Origin: M0108 sp963841065
Lineage (GTDB): Bacteria; Pseudomonadota; Gammaproteobacteria; Chromatiales; Chromatiaceae
Reading direction: 5' to 3'
DNA length: 64,000 nt
Assembly (NCBI GenBank): GCA_963841065.1
Contig: CAWJBI010000033.1
Location: forward strand, 62,001 to 126,000
Part shown: positions 44,462-53,763 of the stretch, piece after piece
Numbering within the stretch: position 1 is the stretch's first letter
Layout: each line of letters begins with the position of its first letter
Made by a program: the position numbers and the translations under genes
The notes under the pieces: generated by a model
Told to the model about the DNA's origin: nothing
The model's input: the letters and a program-made list of their open reading frames with translations, nothing else
The model's database searches: none

Positions 44462-44516
44462 GAAAACTCAGGAGCTAGATAGCAGGGTCTTGGCGAACAA
44501 GTATAACGAACGGCGG

Positions 44517-44712
44517 GGCCATGATGCGGGCCGCCCAAGCCGTATCCGCCGATGACATCCAGAGGCAGCAGCGGCGTCTGGCGCAAGGCTAGCCCCACCG
44601 CCTCCTGGATGGGCGAGAGTGTGGTCAGCAGACGATGCGGGCGATGGGAACGGTCAGCGGTATCCGCGCGGCGGCGCCACTGGCGCACACCGGCCTTACT
44701 GAGTTTGCGGCA
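44517..44712 (-). pseudogene. N-terminal fragment of an IS481-family transposase
   Basis: Reads NCRKLSKAGVRQWRRRAD, DRSHRPHRLLTTLSPIQEAV, LALRQTPLLPLDV. This is the HTH region and the start of the LLPLDD block of IS481 transposases. No DDE core follows; the frame breaks off into non-coding sequence near 44517. The higBA operator begins 24 bases away. Confidence 0.7.
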
Positions 44713-44735
44713 GTTATCGACATGTCATGGCTTTC

Positions 44736-44755
44736 GTGTAATGGTCTGGTTACAC
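44736..44755. promoter_or_regulatory. Inverted repeat operator before higBA
   Basis: GTGTAA-TGGTCTGG-TTACAC, perfect 6-bp arms, 7 bases before the toxin ATG. Type II toxin-antitoxin operons are repressed by their antitoxin at such dyads. Confidence 0.6.
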
Positions 44756-44762
44756 TTTCCCC

Positions 44763-45059
44763 ATGATCACCATCAAGCAAACGCCCGAGTTCGCGGCCTG
44801 GCTGTCCGGTCTGAATGACGGCATGACCCAACGGCGTCTGGCAACCCGCTTGCGCAAGGCCTCATTAGGTAACCTGGGCGACGTCAAACCCGTTGGGTCC
44901 GGCGTGTATGAGATGCGCGAGTACTTCGGCCCGGGCTGGCGTCTGTATTATGTCCAGCGCGGCCAGGTCCTGACCGTGATGCTGGGTGGTGGCGACAAAT
45001 CGACGCAGCCAGCCGACATCGCCAAGGCCATCGCCCGCGCCGCCACCCTGGAGGATTGA
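44763..45059 (+). CDS. RelE/HigB-type toxin (addiction module killer protein)
   Basis: 98 residues. TIKQTPEFAAWLSGLNDGMT, RLRKASLGNLGDVKPVGSGV, YEMREYFGPGWRLYYVQRG and LLGGGDKSTQ-like MLGGGDKSTQ are the phage-derived Gp49-like HigB (DUF891-related) pattern. It cuts mRNA on the ribosome in characterised members. The antitoxin gene starts 2 bases after its stop. Confidence 0.9.
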   Translation: MITIKQTPEFAAWLSGLNDGMTQRRLATRLRKASLGNLGDVKPVGSGVYEMREYFGPGWRLYYVQRGQVLTVMLGGGDKSTQPADIAKAIARAATLED

Positions 45060-45061
45060 AC

Positions 45062-45382
45062 ATGACCGAAAAAACCCGGATCGCCGAGCTCCCCGACTTC
45101 GACATCACCGAATATCTGGCGGACGACCAGGCAATAGCCGAATACCTGACCATCGTCCTCGAAGCGGATGACCCCGCACTCTTAGCCGCCGCCCTGGGCG
45201 ACATCGCCCGCGCCCGCGGCATGACCGAGATCGCCCAGGCCAGCGGCCTCGCCCGCGAAGCCCTCTACCGGGCCTTGCGCCCGGATGCCAAACCCCGCTT
45301 CGACACCATCAACCGCGTCTGTCATGCCCTCGGCGTCAAGCTGGTCGCCCAGCCCTTGCCCGCCGCCACGGCGGAAGGCTGA
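45062..45382 (+). CDS. HigA-type antitoxin
   Basis: 106 residues. FDITEYLADDQAIAEYLTIV, ALGDIARARGMTEIAQASGL, then AREALYRALRPDAKPRFDTI and NRVCHALGVKLVA. This is the addiction-module antidote with an HTH, which partners with the upstream RelE-type toxin. Toxin-first order is as in higBA. Intact. Confidence 0.9.
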   Translation: MTEKTRIAELPDFDITEYLADDQAIAEYLTIVLEADDPALLAAALGDIARARGMTEIAQASGLAREALYRALRPDAKPRFDTINRVCHALGVKLVAQPLPAATAEG

Positions 45383-45473
45383 GAATCATCCGGGCATAAA
45401 TAACCCGCCTGCGCGGATTGCCTCCTAATGGGTCACGGCGCTCACACCGCAACAAGTCACCTAAGCCCAGGCA

Positions 45474-46512
45474 ATGACATTAGAAAACAACGATATAGCA
45501 GCAAATAACCGCCCTTGGCGCCTCTGTGTTGCGCCGATGCTGGACTTAACTGACCGTAACTGTCGGTTTTTCCTGCGATTAATCAGCCGCCATGCACGGC
45601 TCTACACGGAGATGGTGACCACCGGTGCCCTGATCCATGGGGATCGCCAACGACATCTGGCCTTCGATCCCCTCGAGCACCCGGTGGCCCTGCAACTGGG
45701 GGGCAGCGATCCTGAACAACTGGCGGCCTGCGCCCGCCTGGGGGAGGACTGGGGCTATGACGAAATCAACCTGAACGTCGGCTGTCCCTCCGACCGGGTC
45801 CAGAACGGCCGCTTTGGGGCCTGCCTGATGGCGGAGCCAGCCCTGGTGGCGGACTGCGTGGCGGCCATGAAGGCAGCGGTGCGTGTCCCCGTGACGGTCA
45901 AGACCCGGCTCGGCATCGATGACCGGGACAGTTACCCGGAACTGCAGGCCTTCACGGCGGCCATGGCGGCGGCTAGGGTCGATGCCCTCATCGTCCACGC
46001 CCGCAAGGCCTGGCTCAAGGGTCTCAGCCCCAAGGAAAATCGCGAGGTTCCCCCCCTGCGATATGACTGGGTGCAACAGCTCAAAGGGGATTTCCCCAAC
46101 CTGCCGATGATCATCAATGGCGGCATCCTCGACCTGGACCAGGCCCTGGGCTTACTGGATCGACTCGATGGGGTCATGATCGGCCGTGGCGTTTATCAGA
46201 ACCCCTGGTTGCTCGCGACGGCGGACCGGGACATCTTCGGCGACCCACCACCCCCTGCCCGATCGCCACCAGATTCTGGAGGCCTTCCTGCCCTATGTGG
46301 AGCGCAAGATGCGGTTGGGAGTACCCCTCCAGGCCATGACCCGCCATATTCTCGACCTTTTCCAGGGCCAGCCCGGTGCCAAGCACTGGCGCCGGACCCT
46401 GAGCGAGAATGTCCACCTCCCAGGCGCCGACCTGGACCTCTTGCGCCGGGCGATGCCGCCCCGGCGAGAGGCCCTGGCCAACGAGCCGGCCGCCCGCGGC
46501 GCCTCGGCCTGA
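45474..46512 (+). CDS. dusA: tRNA-dihydrouridine synthase A, one-base frameshift
   Basis: FMN enzyme that reduces U20/20a of tRNA. CVAPMLDLTDRNCRFFLRLI, YTEMVTTGALIHGDRQRHL, DEINLNVGCPSDRVQNGRFG with the catalytic Cys, VHARKAWLKGLSPKENREVP, INGGI, GVMIGRGVYQNPWLL. The frame changes near 46243-46252, a C/A-rich run; with one base removed it continues HPLPDRHQILEAFLPYVERK to 46512, 345 residues. Motifs and length favour a sequencing slip. Confidence 0.9.
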
Positions 46513-46559
46513 CCCTCGCAACCTTCGGCACGGCGGCTTGCCCGGCGGCCCAGGCCCCC

Positions 46560-47459
46560 ATGGATTGGCTACCCCTCACCTTGATCTGCGCCTTCAGCCT
46601 GGCCACGACGGACGCCATGACCAAGGCCTGGCTGGGCGACTACTCGGCGCGCGAGCTGGCGCTGGTCCGCCTGGGGGTCACGGGTCTCCTCTTGACACCC
46701 TGGCTACCAAACCTGGCGGAGATCTGGCGGCAGCCAGCGGCCTTCTGGTGGTGGGTGAGCGCCCTGCTCCCCCTGGAGACGGCGGCCATGCTGCTTTACA
46801 TGCGTGCCATCCGCGACCATCCCCTGTCGCTGACCCTCCCCTATCTGGCCTTCACCCCCGTCTTCGTCATACTGACGGGCCATCTGCTCCTCGGCGAGCA
46901 GGTGAGCGGGCGCGGGGGTCTCGGCATCCTGCTGGTGGTGGCGGGGGCCTGGCTCCTGAATCTGGACAAAGATCGCCGGCGACCTAGCCGAATTAACCCC
47001 TGGACGGATTGGCGCGCCTGGGTTCAGCCCTTGGGCGCCATCCTCGACCATCCGGGCTCCCGGGCCATGCTGCTGGTCGCCTTCCTCTACAGCCTGACCT
47101 CGGTCATGGGCAAGGGCGCCATGCGACATATGCCGCCGGAGACCTTCGGGGCCTTCTATTTCGTCCTGCTGGGGCTGGCGGCCCTGCTCATCTTTGCCCT
47201 GCCATCCCCGCGTCGGCTGGTCACCCTCTGGCGCCGGCCCTGGGCCATGCTAGCGGTGGCCGGGATCAACGCCTTCATGGTCTATACCCACTTCCTGGCC
47301 CTGGCACGCGTCGAGGTGGCCTACATGATCGCCGTCAAACGGACCAGCTTGCTGTTCGGCATCCTCTACGGCGCCCTCTGGTTCCACGAGCAGGGCCTGG
47401 CTCGGCACCTGGCAGCTGGCGGTCTCATGGTCGCCGGTATCTTTCTGATTCTCGCCTGA
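46560..47459 (+). CDS. DMT-superfamily (EamA) permease
   Basis: 299 residues with about ten membrane helices in two EamA halves (first: DWLPLTLICAFSLATTDAMT ... LILLVVAGAWLLNLD-like GILLVVAGAWLLNLD; second: LVAFLYSLTSVMGKGAMRHM ... HLAAGGLMVAGIFLILA). Possible substrates are amino acids, nucleotides or sugars; sequence does not decide. 47 bases after dusA on the same strand. Confidence 0.85.
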   Translation: MDWLPLTLICAFSLATTDAMTKAWLGDYSARELALVRLGVTGLLLTPWLPNLAEIWRQPAAFWWWVSALLPLETAAMLLYMRAIRDHPLSLTLPYLAFTPVFVILTGHLLLGEQVSGRGGLGILLVVAGAWLLNLDKDRRRPSRINPWTDWRAWVQPLGAILDHPGSRAMLLVAFLYSLTSVMGKGAMRHMPPETFGAFYFVLLGLAALLIFALPSPRRLVTLWRRPWAMLAVAGINAFMVYTHFLALARVEVAYMIAVKRTSLLFGILYGALWFHEQGLARHLAAGGLMVAGIFLILA

Positions 47460-47544
47460 AGCGCGCTACAATTCTGGCCAACCCGCGGATGACGGCCTGG
47501 CCCGCGCCCCGCTTCATCCATCCTGATCCCATGTCCCCAACCCC

Positions 47545-48216
47545 ATGAAAGCAATGATATTGGCCGCCGGACGCGGCGAGCGCATGCGGCCCCTGACGGA
47601 TCAGGTGCCCAAACCCCTACTGGAGGCCGGTGGCAAGCCGCTGATCGTTCACCATATCGAGCGGCTGGTCGCCGCCGGCTTTCGCGAACTGATCATCAAT
47701 CATGGCCACTTGGGGGAGCAACTTGTCGCCGCCTTGGGCGATGGTGCCCGCTGGGGTGCCCAGATCCAGTATTCCCCCGAGGCACCGGCCCTCGAGACGG
47801 GCGGCGGCATCTTTCGCGCCCTGCCCTATCTGGGTCCTGGCCCCTTTCTGGTCATCAATGGCGATATCTGGACCGACATGGATTTCGCGGGCCTACGGCT
47901 GGAGAGCGGCCAGCTCGCTCACCTGATCCTGGTGGACAACCCACCCCACCACCCCTTGGGTGACTTCGCCCTCGCCGACGGCCTGGTCCAGGCCCAGGGC
48001 GAGCCACGCCTGACCTTCAGCGGCATCGGCCTCTATCACCCCGATCTCTTCCGGGACTGCCAACCCGGCCCCTTCCCCCTGGCGCCCCTGCTGCGCACCG
48101 CCATGGCCCGCTCCCGCGTGACGGGCGAGCATCATGCCGGCATCTGGCTCGACATCGGCACCCCGGAGCGGTTGCGGGAACTGGACGCCGGCTTGCGGAG
48201 CCGCTGGCGACCATGA
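47545..48216 (+). CDS. murU: MurU-like sugar-1-phosphate nucleotidyltransferase
   Basis: 223 residues. Nucleotide-binding AMILAAGRGERMRPLTDQVP, PKPLLEAGGKPLI, metal and sugar site ALETGGGIF, FLVINGDIWTDMDF, and the C-terminal AGIWLDIGTPERL. Resembles MurU (N-acetylmuramate-1-phosphate uridylyltransferase of the peptidoglycan recycling shortcut). Other sugar phosphate NTases share the motifs. The stop overlaps the next start by four bases, linking it to the GCS2 gene; no anmK or amgK partner is seen here. Confidence 0.8.
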   Translation: MKAMILAAGRGERMRPLTDQVPKPLLEAGGKPLIVHHIERLVAAGFRELIINHGHLGEQLVAALGDGARWGAQIQYSPEAPALETGGGIFRALPYLGPGPFLVINGDIWTDMDFAGLRLESGQLAHLILVDNPPHHPLGDFALADGLVQAQGEPRLTFSGIGLYHPDLFRDCQPGPFPLAPLLRTAMARSRVTGEHHAGIWLDIGTPERLRELDAGLRSRWRP

Positions 48217-49631
48217 GCCAGGAGATCGGGACGGATCATTTCACCCCCGCCGACCTGGTGGAGTTCAAGGCGCGCCTGCGGGCGGAGACGGACCTCTTGG
48301 CGACCTGGATAGCGGAGGGCGTCCTGGCCTCTGGCCCCAAGACGGGCGGCTACGAGCTGGAAGGCTGGCTGGTGGGTCCGGACCTGCGGCCACGGCCCTG
48401 CGCCGGGGAGCTTTTGGCGCGCCTCGGCGACCCCCAGGTCATCCACGAGGTAGCCACCTTCAACCTGGAGATCAATGGCCGGCCCCTAGGGCTCCAGGGC
48501 CGGTCCCTCAGCCAGATGGCCGCGGAATTGGGTGCCACCTGGGCGAGGGCCCAGGCCGTCGGCACCACCCTGGAGGCGCGCCTGGTGATGATCGGCATCC
48601 TCCCGACCCTGCGCGAGGCGGATCTGGTCATGGCCAACATGACGCCCTCCAACCGCTTCCCCATTCTCAATGCCCAGATCATCGCCCAACATCAGGGCCA
48701 GCCGCTGCAACTCCAGATCCAGGGCCAGGACCGCCTGGCGATCACCCGCCCTGACGTCATGGCCACGGCCACCACCACCTCCTTCCAAATCCACCTCAAG
48801 GTATCGCCCGCCGAGTCCGCCCGGGTCTATAACCTCTCCAAGATCGTCTCCGCCCCCCTGGTGGCGGTGAGCGCCAATTCACCCTATCTCTTCGGCCTGG
48901 ACCTCTGGCGCGAGACCCGTATTCCCGTTTATGAGCAGACTACCTCGGTGACTTGGTCAAGCCGGACGGACCGCACCCGCTTCGGCACTCGCTATGCCGA
49001 AGGCTCGGTTCTTGAGTGTTTTCAGGCCAACCTGCGTGACTTTCCCGTCTATCTGCCCGAACTTCTGGATGAGCCGATCGAAAGCCTGGCGCATTTGCGG
49101 CTGCACAATGGCAGTATCTGGCGCTGGAACCGGCCGGTGGTGGGTTTCGACCCGGACGGCACCCCTCATCTGCGCATCGAACACCGGCCCCTGTCGGCGG
49201 GACCGACGATTCTGGATGTCGTCGCCAACGCCGCCCTCTATTTTGGCGTCATCCAATCCCTCCTCCAAGACCCCCAGCGCCCGGAAGGGTCCCTGCCCTG
49301 CCCGGTGGCTAGCGCCAATTTCTATCGGGCCGCGCAACAGGGTCTCGAGACCCGGCTCCAGTGGTTGGGTGGCCGCGTCGCCACGGCCCGTGAGATCATC
49401 GCCACCGACCTGCTGCCTCGAGCCCGGTGGGGCCTTCGGCATCTCGGGTTCGACCGCGAGGAAATAGCCTTCTGGCTCGGGATCCTGGAGGGCCGTGTCC
49501 GTACCGGCCAGACGGGGGCGGAGTGGCAACGGGCCTTCATCGCCCGCCATGGACCGGATATGACCGCCCTCACGGGCGCCTACCTTGAGCGCCAGCAAAG
49601 CGGCGTACCCGTCCACGAGTGGACCCTTTAG
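48213..49631 (+). CDS. Glutamate-cysteine ligase family protein (GCS2-like amidoligase)
   Basis: 472 residues. ELEGWLVGPDLRPRPCAGEL, EVATFNLEINGRPLGLQGRS, MIGILPTLREADL, TTTSFQIHLKVSPAE, ISANSPYLFG-like VSANSPYLFGLDLW, and a C-terminal NFYRAAQQGLETRLQWLGG. The GCS2 fold forms amide bonds using ATP. Coupled with an M14-type hydrolase downstream, as in amidoligase/peptidase clusters described by comparative genomics. Substrate unknown; glutathione synthesis is possible but gshB is not here. Confidence 0.8.
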   Translation: MSQEIGTDHFTPADLVEFKARLRAETDLLATWIAEGVLASGPKTGGYELEGWLVGPDLRPRPCAGELLARLGDPQVIHEVATFNLEINGRPLGLQGRSLSQMAAELGATWARAQAVGTTLEARLVMIGILPTLREADLVMANMTPSNRFPILNAQIIAQHQGQPLQLQIQGQDRLAITRPDVMATATTTSFQIHLKVSPAESARVYNLSKIVSAPLVAVSANSPYLFGLDLWRETRIPVYEQTTSVTWSSRTDRTRFGTRYAEGSVLECFQANLRDFPVYLPELLDEPIESLAHLRLHNGSIWRWNRPVVGFDPDGTPHLRIEHRPLSAGPTILDVVANAALYFGVIQSLLQDPQRPEGSLPCPVASANFYRAAQQGLETRLQWLGGRVATAREIIATDLLPRARWGLRHLGFDREEIAFWLGILEGRVRTGQTGAEWQRAFIARHGPDMTALTGAYLERQQSGVPVHEWTL

Positions 49632-49663
49632 ATTGTTCAATTCATTCCACGTCATGCCACATC

Positions 49664-50701
49664 ATGCTTACAGAACGTTATGAACTGCCGGAAGGACTCC
49701 TGGACCAAGACAGCCGCGGTCTAGAGGCATGCCTGGGGGGGCCGACCCTCATCCATCTTCCTGGCAAACGCCAACCGGCCCTCTTTATATCGGTCTTGCA
49801 GCATGGTAACGAGACCAGTGGCTGGGATGCCCTCCGTGCCCTCTTGCGCCAGCGCCTGGAACGGTGGGGGGATCTGCGGCTGCCTCGCGCCCTGAGCCTC
49901 TTCATCGGCAATGTCGCGGCCGCCGCCCAGGGGCTTCGCCACCTGCCCCATCAGCCGGACTACAACCGGGTCTGGCCTGGCAGCGAACTGGCCCCTACCC
50001 CGGAGCACGACCTCATGCAAAGGGTAATAGACAGCCTGCGCGACCGGGGCCTGTTTGCCAGCATCGACATCCACAACACGACCGGCATCAACCCCCACTA
50101 CGGCTGCGTCACCCACCTTGACGGTCGATCCCTACACCTGGCCGCCCTCTTCAGCCGCACCCTGGTTTACATCCTCCACTCCAAGGGCGTCCAGGCCACC
50201 GCCATGGGCGCCCTTTGCCCAGCGGTAACCCTGGAGTGCGGCAAGGTTGGTGAAAAACACGGGGTGAGCCATGCCCAGGAATACATCGATGCCTGCCTGC
50301 ACCTTTCCGACCTGCCCGGGCACCCGGTCCCCCCCCAGGATATCGACCTCTACCACACCGTAGCCCAGGTCCAGGTGCGGGATGACCACAACTTCACCTA
50401 TGAGCCGGGGCAGGCCGATCTCATCCTGGCGCCGGATCTGGAAGGCTTCAACTTTTGCGAACTAGCCCCCGGCACCAGCTTTGGCCGGGTGATAACCCAA
50501 GGCAGGGGGGTCCCGATCCGGGTGCGCGATGCAAGAGGGGGCGATGTGACGGCGCGCTATTTCCATATCGAGGACGGCGAATTACGCCTATCCCGGGCGA
50601 CCATGCCCACCATGCTTACGCGAGACGAAACCATTATCCGCCAGGATTGCCTGTGCTACCTGATGGAACCCTATCAGGACCCGGTGCCGCATCCGGCGTG
50701 A
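49664..50701 (+). CDS. M14-family zinc hydrolase (AstE/aspartoacylase-like)
   Basis: 345 residues from MLTERYELPEG (49664). Zinc motifs QHGNETSGWDALRALL (H-x2-E) and DIHNTTGINPHYGCVTHLD (later His), then LECGKVGEKHGVSHAQEYID, and a barrel-like C-terminal domain. The family deacylates N-acyl amino acids or cuts C-terminal amino acids. 33 bases after the GCS2 gene. Together they may add and remove an amino-acid-like group from a shared substrate (inference). Confidence 0.82.
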   Translation: MLTERYELPEGLLDQDSRGLEACLGGPTLIHLPGKRQPALFISVLQHGNETSGWDALRALLRQRLERWGDLRLPRALSLFIGNVAAAAQGLRHLPHQPDYNRVWPGSELAPTPEHDLMQRVIDSLRDRGLFASIDIHNTTGINPHYGCVTHLDGRSLHLAALFSRTLVYILHSKGVQATAMGALCPAVTLECGKVGEKHGVSHAQEYIDACLHLSDLPGHPVPPQDIDLYHTVAQVQVRDDHNFTYEPGQADLILAPDLEGFNFCELAPGTSFGRVITQGRGVPIRVRDARGGDVTARYFHIEDGELRLSRATMPTMLTRDETIIRQDCLCYLMEPYQDPVPHPA

Positions 50702-50840
50702 ACGCGGCGGCTGCATTGGTCGGCCTTGATGATTATTCTTGCCACCTCGGTAGCCTTACCGCAGGGCGATGCGCCACTGCCTCCGGCGCAATGGCGGAAC
50801 CGCTGATGCCTTCCGCCCTACCGCCCTTTGGGCGCGGCCA

Positions 50841-52688
50841 ATGGCCCCAAATCAAGAGGTCACTACTTTGAAAGCTTGGTCAATAGATCCGATTCCCGTC
50901 GAGGACATGGCGACGTTAGACGGCATCTTCCTGGAACGGGTCCGGTGCTCACCTTTGCGCATCGCCTACCGCTGGTTCGATCGCGTCCTGGGCGGCTGGC
51001 GGCAGATGACCTGGGCCGAGATGGGGCACGAGGTGGCACGGTGGCGGCAGGCCCTCGGGGGCGAGGAGTTGCAGCCCGGCGATCGCGTCGCACTGCAATT
51101 GCGAAACTGTCCTGAATGGGTGATCTTCGACCAGGCCGCGCTGTCCCTGGGCCTGGTCACGGTGCCCCTCTACACCGACGACCGGGCCGATAACGCCGCA
51201 GAGATCCTGCGGGACGCGGGCGTCAAACTCCTGCTCATGCAGGATGCCAACCGCTGGAAGCGATTGGCCCCCATGATCGGTACGGCCAAGATACTCAGGC
51301 GTGTTTTGCTGCTCGACGGCAACGAGGAGTCCAAGCGCCTCGCGGTGGAGGACCGGCGCCTCGCCGTCGTTCTCAAATGGCTGCCAGCGAGCGGCCCTGA
51401 CTGGCCACGGCGTACAGCGGACCCGAACGGCCTGGCCAGTATCGTCTATACCTCTGGAACCACGGGTCGGCCCAAGGGCGTCATGCTGAGCCACCGCAAT
51501 ATCCTCAGCAACGCCCAAGCCATTCTCTCGCTGGTCGATGTCTATCAGGAAGATGTCTTTCTGTCATTCCTGCCCCTGTCGCACATGTTGGAGCGCACCG
51601 GCAGCTATATTCTGCCGATGATAGCGGGGAGCACCGTGGCCTATGCCCGCTCGGTGGCGCAATTGGGCGAGGACATGCAGACCATAGCACCCAGCGTCAT
51701 CATTGCCGTGCCCCGGGTGTTCGAGCGGGTTCATGCCCGTATCGGCGCTCAGCTACGCACCCGCCCGGCCTTCATCGGCCGCCTGTTTGATTTGACCGTC
51801 GCGGCTGGCTGGCGCGATTTCGAGCGCAAGCAGAGTCGGGGCGGCTGGCACCCCTTGCTCCTGCTGTGGCCTCTGCTGAGGCGCGTGATTGGCCAGCCCG
51901 TGCTCGACAAGTTCGGTGGGCGCATGCGCGCCGCGGTCAGCGGTGGCGCCCCCCTGCCCTTCGAGGTCGCCCACCTCCTCGTCGGGCTTGGACTGCCGCT
52001 CATCCAGGGCTATGGACTCACGGAGACGAGCCCGGTCATCGCCGTAAACCCACTTGAAAACAATAGGCTGGATAGTGTCGGCGTGCCTTTGAGGGGCATG
52101 GAGGTGCGGCTCGGCGCCGACAGCGAACTGCAGGTCAAAGGCCCTGGCGTCATGCTGGGCTACTGGAATAACCCCGACGCCACCGTCGAGGTGCTGGGCG
52201 TTGATGGCTGGCTGCGCACCGGCGACCAGGCGCGCATCGAAGGTCGGCACCTTTATATCACCGGTCGCATTAAAGATATTCTGGTGCTGTCTAATGGTGA
52301 GAAGGTGTCGCCGGCGGACATGGAAATGGCTATCGGGCTGGACCCCCTCTTTGAGCAGGTCCTGATTGTCGGCGAGGGCCACCCCTTCCTGGCCGCCTTG
52401 CTCGTCCTGGATGCGAATTCCTGGCCGCCCCTGGCCCGGGAATTTGGCCTGGACCCGGAATCCAGGGACAGCCTGGCCAACCCCCTGCTGCTCAAGGCCA
52501 TGCTCAAACGCGTGCGGGATGCCCTCGGGAACTTTCCAGGCTATGCCAAGATCCGCCGCGTATTACTCCTGCTCGATCCCTGGACCATCGATAACGGGCT
52601 CATGACACCAACCCTGAAATTCAGGCGCAACCGAGTTATCGCACAATATCATGCTGAAATTTCGCATCTTTATGAGTCTGGGACTTGA
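50841..52688 (+). CDS. AMP-forming long-chain acyl-CoA ligase (FACS family)
   Basis: 615 residues from MAPNQEVTTLKAW (50841). AMP-binding signature SIVYTSGTTGRPKGVMLSH, FLPLSHMLERTGSYI, QGYGLTETSPVIAV, GWLRTGDQARI, and ITGRIKDILVLSNGEKVSP. Activates a fatty acid via acyl-AMP to acyl-CoA. The C-terminal part is long as in FACS (DNGLMTPTLKFRRNRVI). Follows the M14 gene by 139 bases; whether it belongs to the same unit is unclear. Confidence 0.9.
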   Translation: MAPNQEVTTLKAWSIDPIPVEDMATLDGIFLERVRCSPLRIAYRWFDRVLGGWRQMTWAEMGHEVARWRQALGGEELQPGDRVALQLRNCPEWVIFDQAALSLGLVTVPLYTDDRADNAAEILRDAGVKLLLMQDANRWKRLAPMIGTAKILRRVLLLDGNEESKRLAVEDRRLAVVLKWLPASGPDWPRRTADPNGLASIVYTSGTTGRPKGVMLSHRNILSNAQAILSLVDVYQEDVFLSFLPLSHMLERTGSYILPMIAGSTVAYARSVAQLGEDMQTIAPSVIIAVPRVFERVHARIGAQLRTRPAFIGRLFDLTVAAGWRDFERKQSRGGWHPLLLLWPLLRRVIGQPVLDKFGGRMRAAVSGGAPLPFEVAHLLVGLGLPLIQGYGLTETSPVIAVNPLENNRLDSVGVPLRGMEVRLGADSELQVKGPGVMLGYWNNPDATVEVLGVDGWLRTGDQARIEGRHLYITGRIKDILVLSNGEKVSPADMEMAIGLDPLFEQVLIVGEGHPFLAALLVLDANSWPPLAREFGLDPESRDSLANPLLLKAMLKRVRDALGNFPGYAKIRRVLLLLDPWTIDNGLMTPTLKFRRNRVIAQYHAEISHLYESGT

Positions 52689-52820
52689 ACTCATGATCTC
52701 AGAGGGAAATCTCCCTGGACCAGCCTGAACTAAAGCAGCCTCTGTTACGTTTGGTGTGGGTAGCAGCTTTATCCCCGCCCACAAGCCCTCAGCTGAGGGC
52801 CTATCAAAAATTGGTGGTGG

Positions 52821-52960
52821 GGCCTGTGGCGTTGTGGGCGAGAGGCCCGCGAGTGTGGGCAAGTGGGGGGCAACCCGCCCGAGCGGGTTGTCCCCCACTT
52901 GCCCACACGTCCCGCAGGGCGCAGGCCGATCCGTAGGACGCGTCCACAACGCCACAGGCC
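52821..52960. repeat. Nested inverted repeats upstream of the ISL3 fragment
   Basis: Outer arms GGCCTGTGGCGTTGTGG (52821-52837) and its exact complement (52944-52960), 17 bp. Inside, a 26-bp hairpin with one mismatch: left arm 52853-52878, right arm 52883-52908, four-base loop CCGA; the arms begin GTGTGGGCAAGTGGGG. Lies just upstream of the ISL3 transposase ATG. It may be an end structure of the element, or a strong terminator that insulates the transposase. Confidence 0.75.
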
Positions 52961-52980
52961 AATCGCGTGAGGGTCCGACA

Positions 52981-53762
52981 TGAAGCCAACTTCTTCCTCC
53001 CTGTTCACCCTGGCCCTGGGTCTGCAAGCCCCCTGGGCGGTCAGCGCAGTCGCCTTTGATGCTGATGCCGGGCGACTCGACCTGCAGGTGTCTTTTCAAC
53101 CCGGCGCCCGCTTCACATGTCCCCAGTGCGGTGCCGAGCAGCAACCGGTCCATGACACCCTGGAGCGGGAATGGCGTCACCTTAACTTCTTTCAGTATCA
53201 GGCCTATCTCCAGGCTAAGGTGCCGCGCGTGCGCTGCGTGGCGTGCGGCAAGACCACCCAGGTGCCGGTGCCGTGGGCGCGGGAGGGCGGCGGCTTCAGC
53301 CTGCTCATGGAGGCCTTGATGGTCACCCTGATCAAAGCCATGCCGATGCGCCAGGTGGCGCAGTTGCTGGCGGTTAGTGATCCACGCATCTGGCGTATCC
53401 TCGATCACTATGTGGATAACGCCCGTGCCCAGGAAGACTTTTCCGGGGTGACGACGATCGGTCTGGACGAGACCGCCGCGCGGCGCGGCCATCACGACAT
53501 CAGCTTGTTCCACGATCTCGACGCCGGCCGTCTGTTGTTTGCCTGCGCGGGGCGCACCGGGCGTGGTCGCCCCATTCGCCGATGACCTGGATGCCCATGA
53601 CGGCTGCGCAGAGAACCTCACCGCGGCCTGCATCGACATGTCCACCCGCTACCGCGCGGGCCTGGCGGAACACCTGCCCTGGGTCGACGTCACCTTCGAC
53701 GAGTTCCACGTCATCCAGTTGGTGAACCGGGCGGTCGACGAGGTCCGGCGCCAGGACACGTA
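52981..53762 (+). pseudogene. ISL3-family transposase, N-terminal two thirds missing its end
   Basis: Starts MKPTSSSLFTLALGLQ. Zinc ribbon CPQCGAEQ ... CVACGK, WRHLNFFQYQAYLQAKVPRV, then RQVAQLLAVSDPRIWRILDH, TTIGLDETAARRGHHDISLF (first catalytic Asp), after a frameshift near 53560-53567 DDLDAHDGCAENLTAACIDM and WVDVTFDEFHVIQLVNRAV (second Asp). It stops at about 53762 where the antiporter gene from the other strand begins. The third catalytic block and the right end are absent. Confidence 0.85.
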
Positions 53763-53763
53763 T

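Noticed and set aside
45474..47459. DusA-permease fusion protein
   Set aside because: The shifted dusA frame runs into the permease frame by chance; the normal dusA stop is at 46512 and the permease has its own ATG at 46560.
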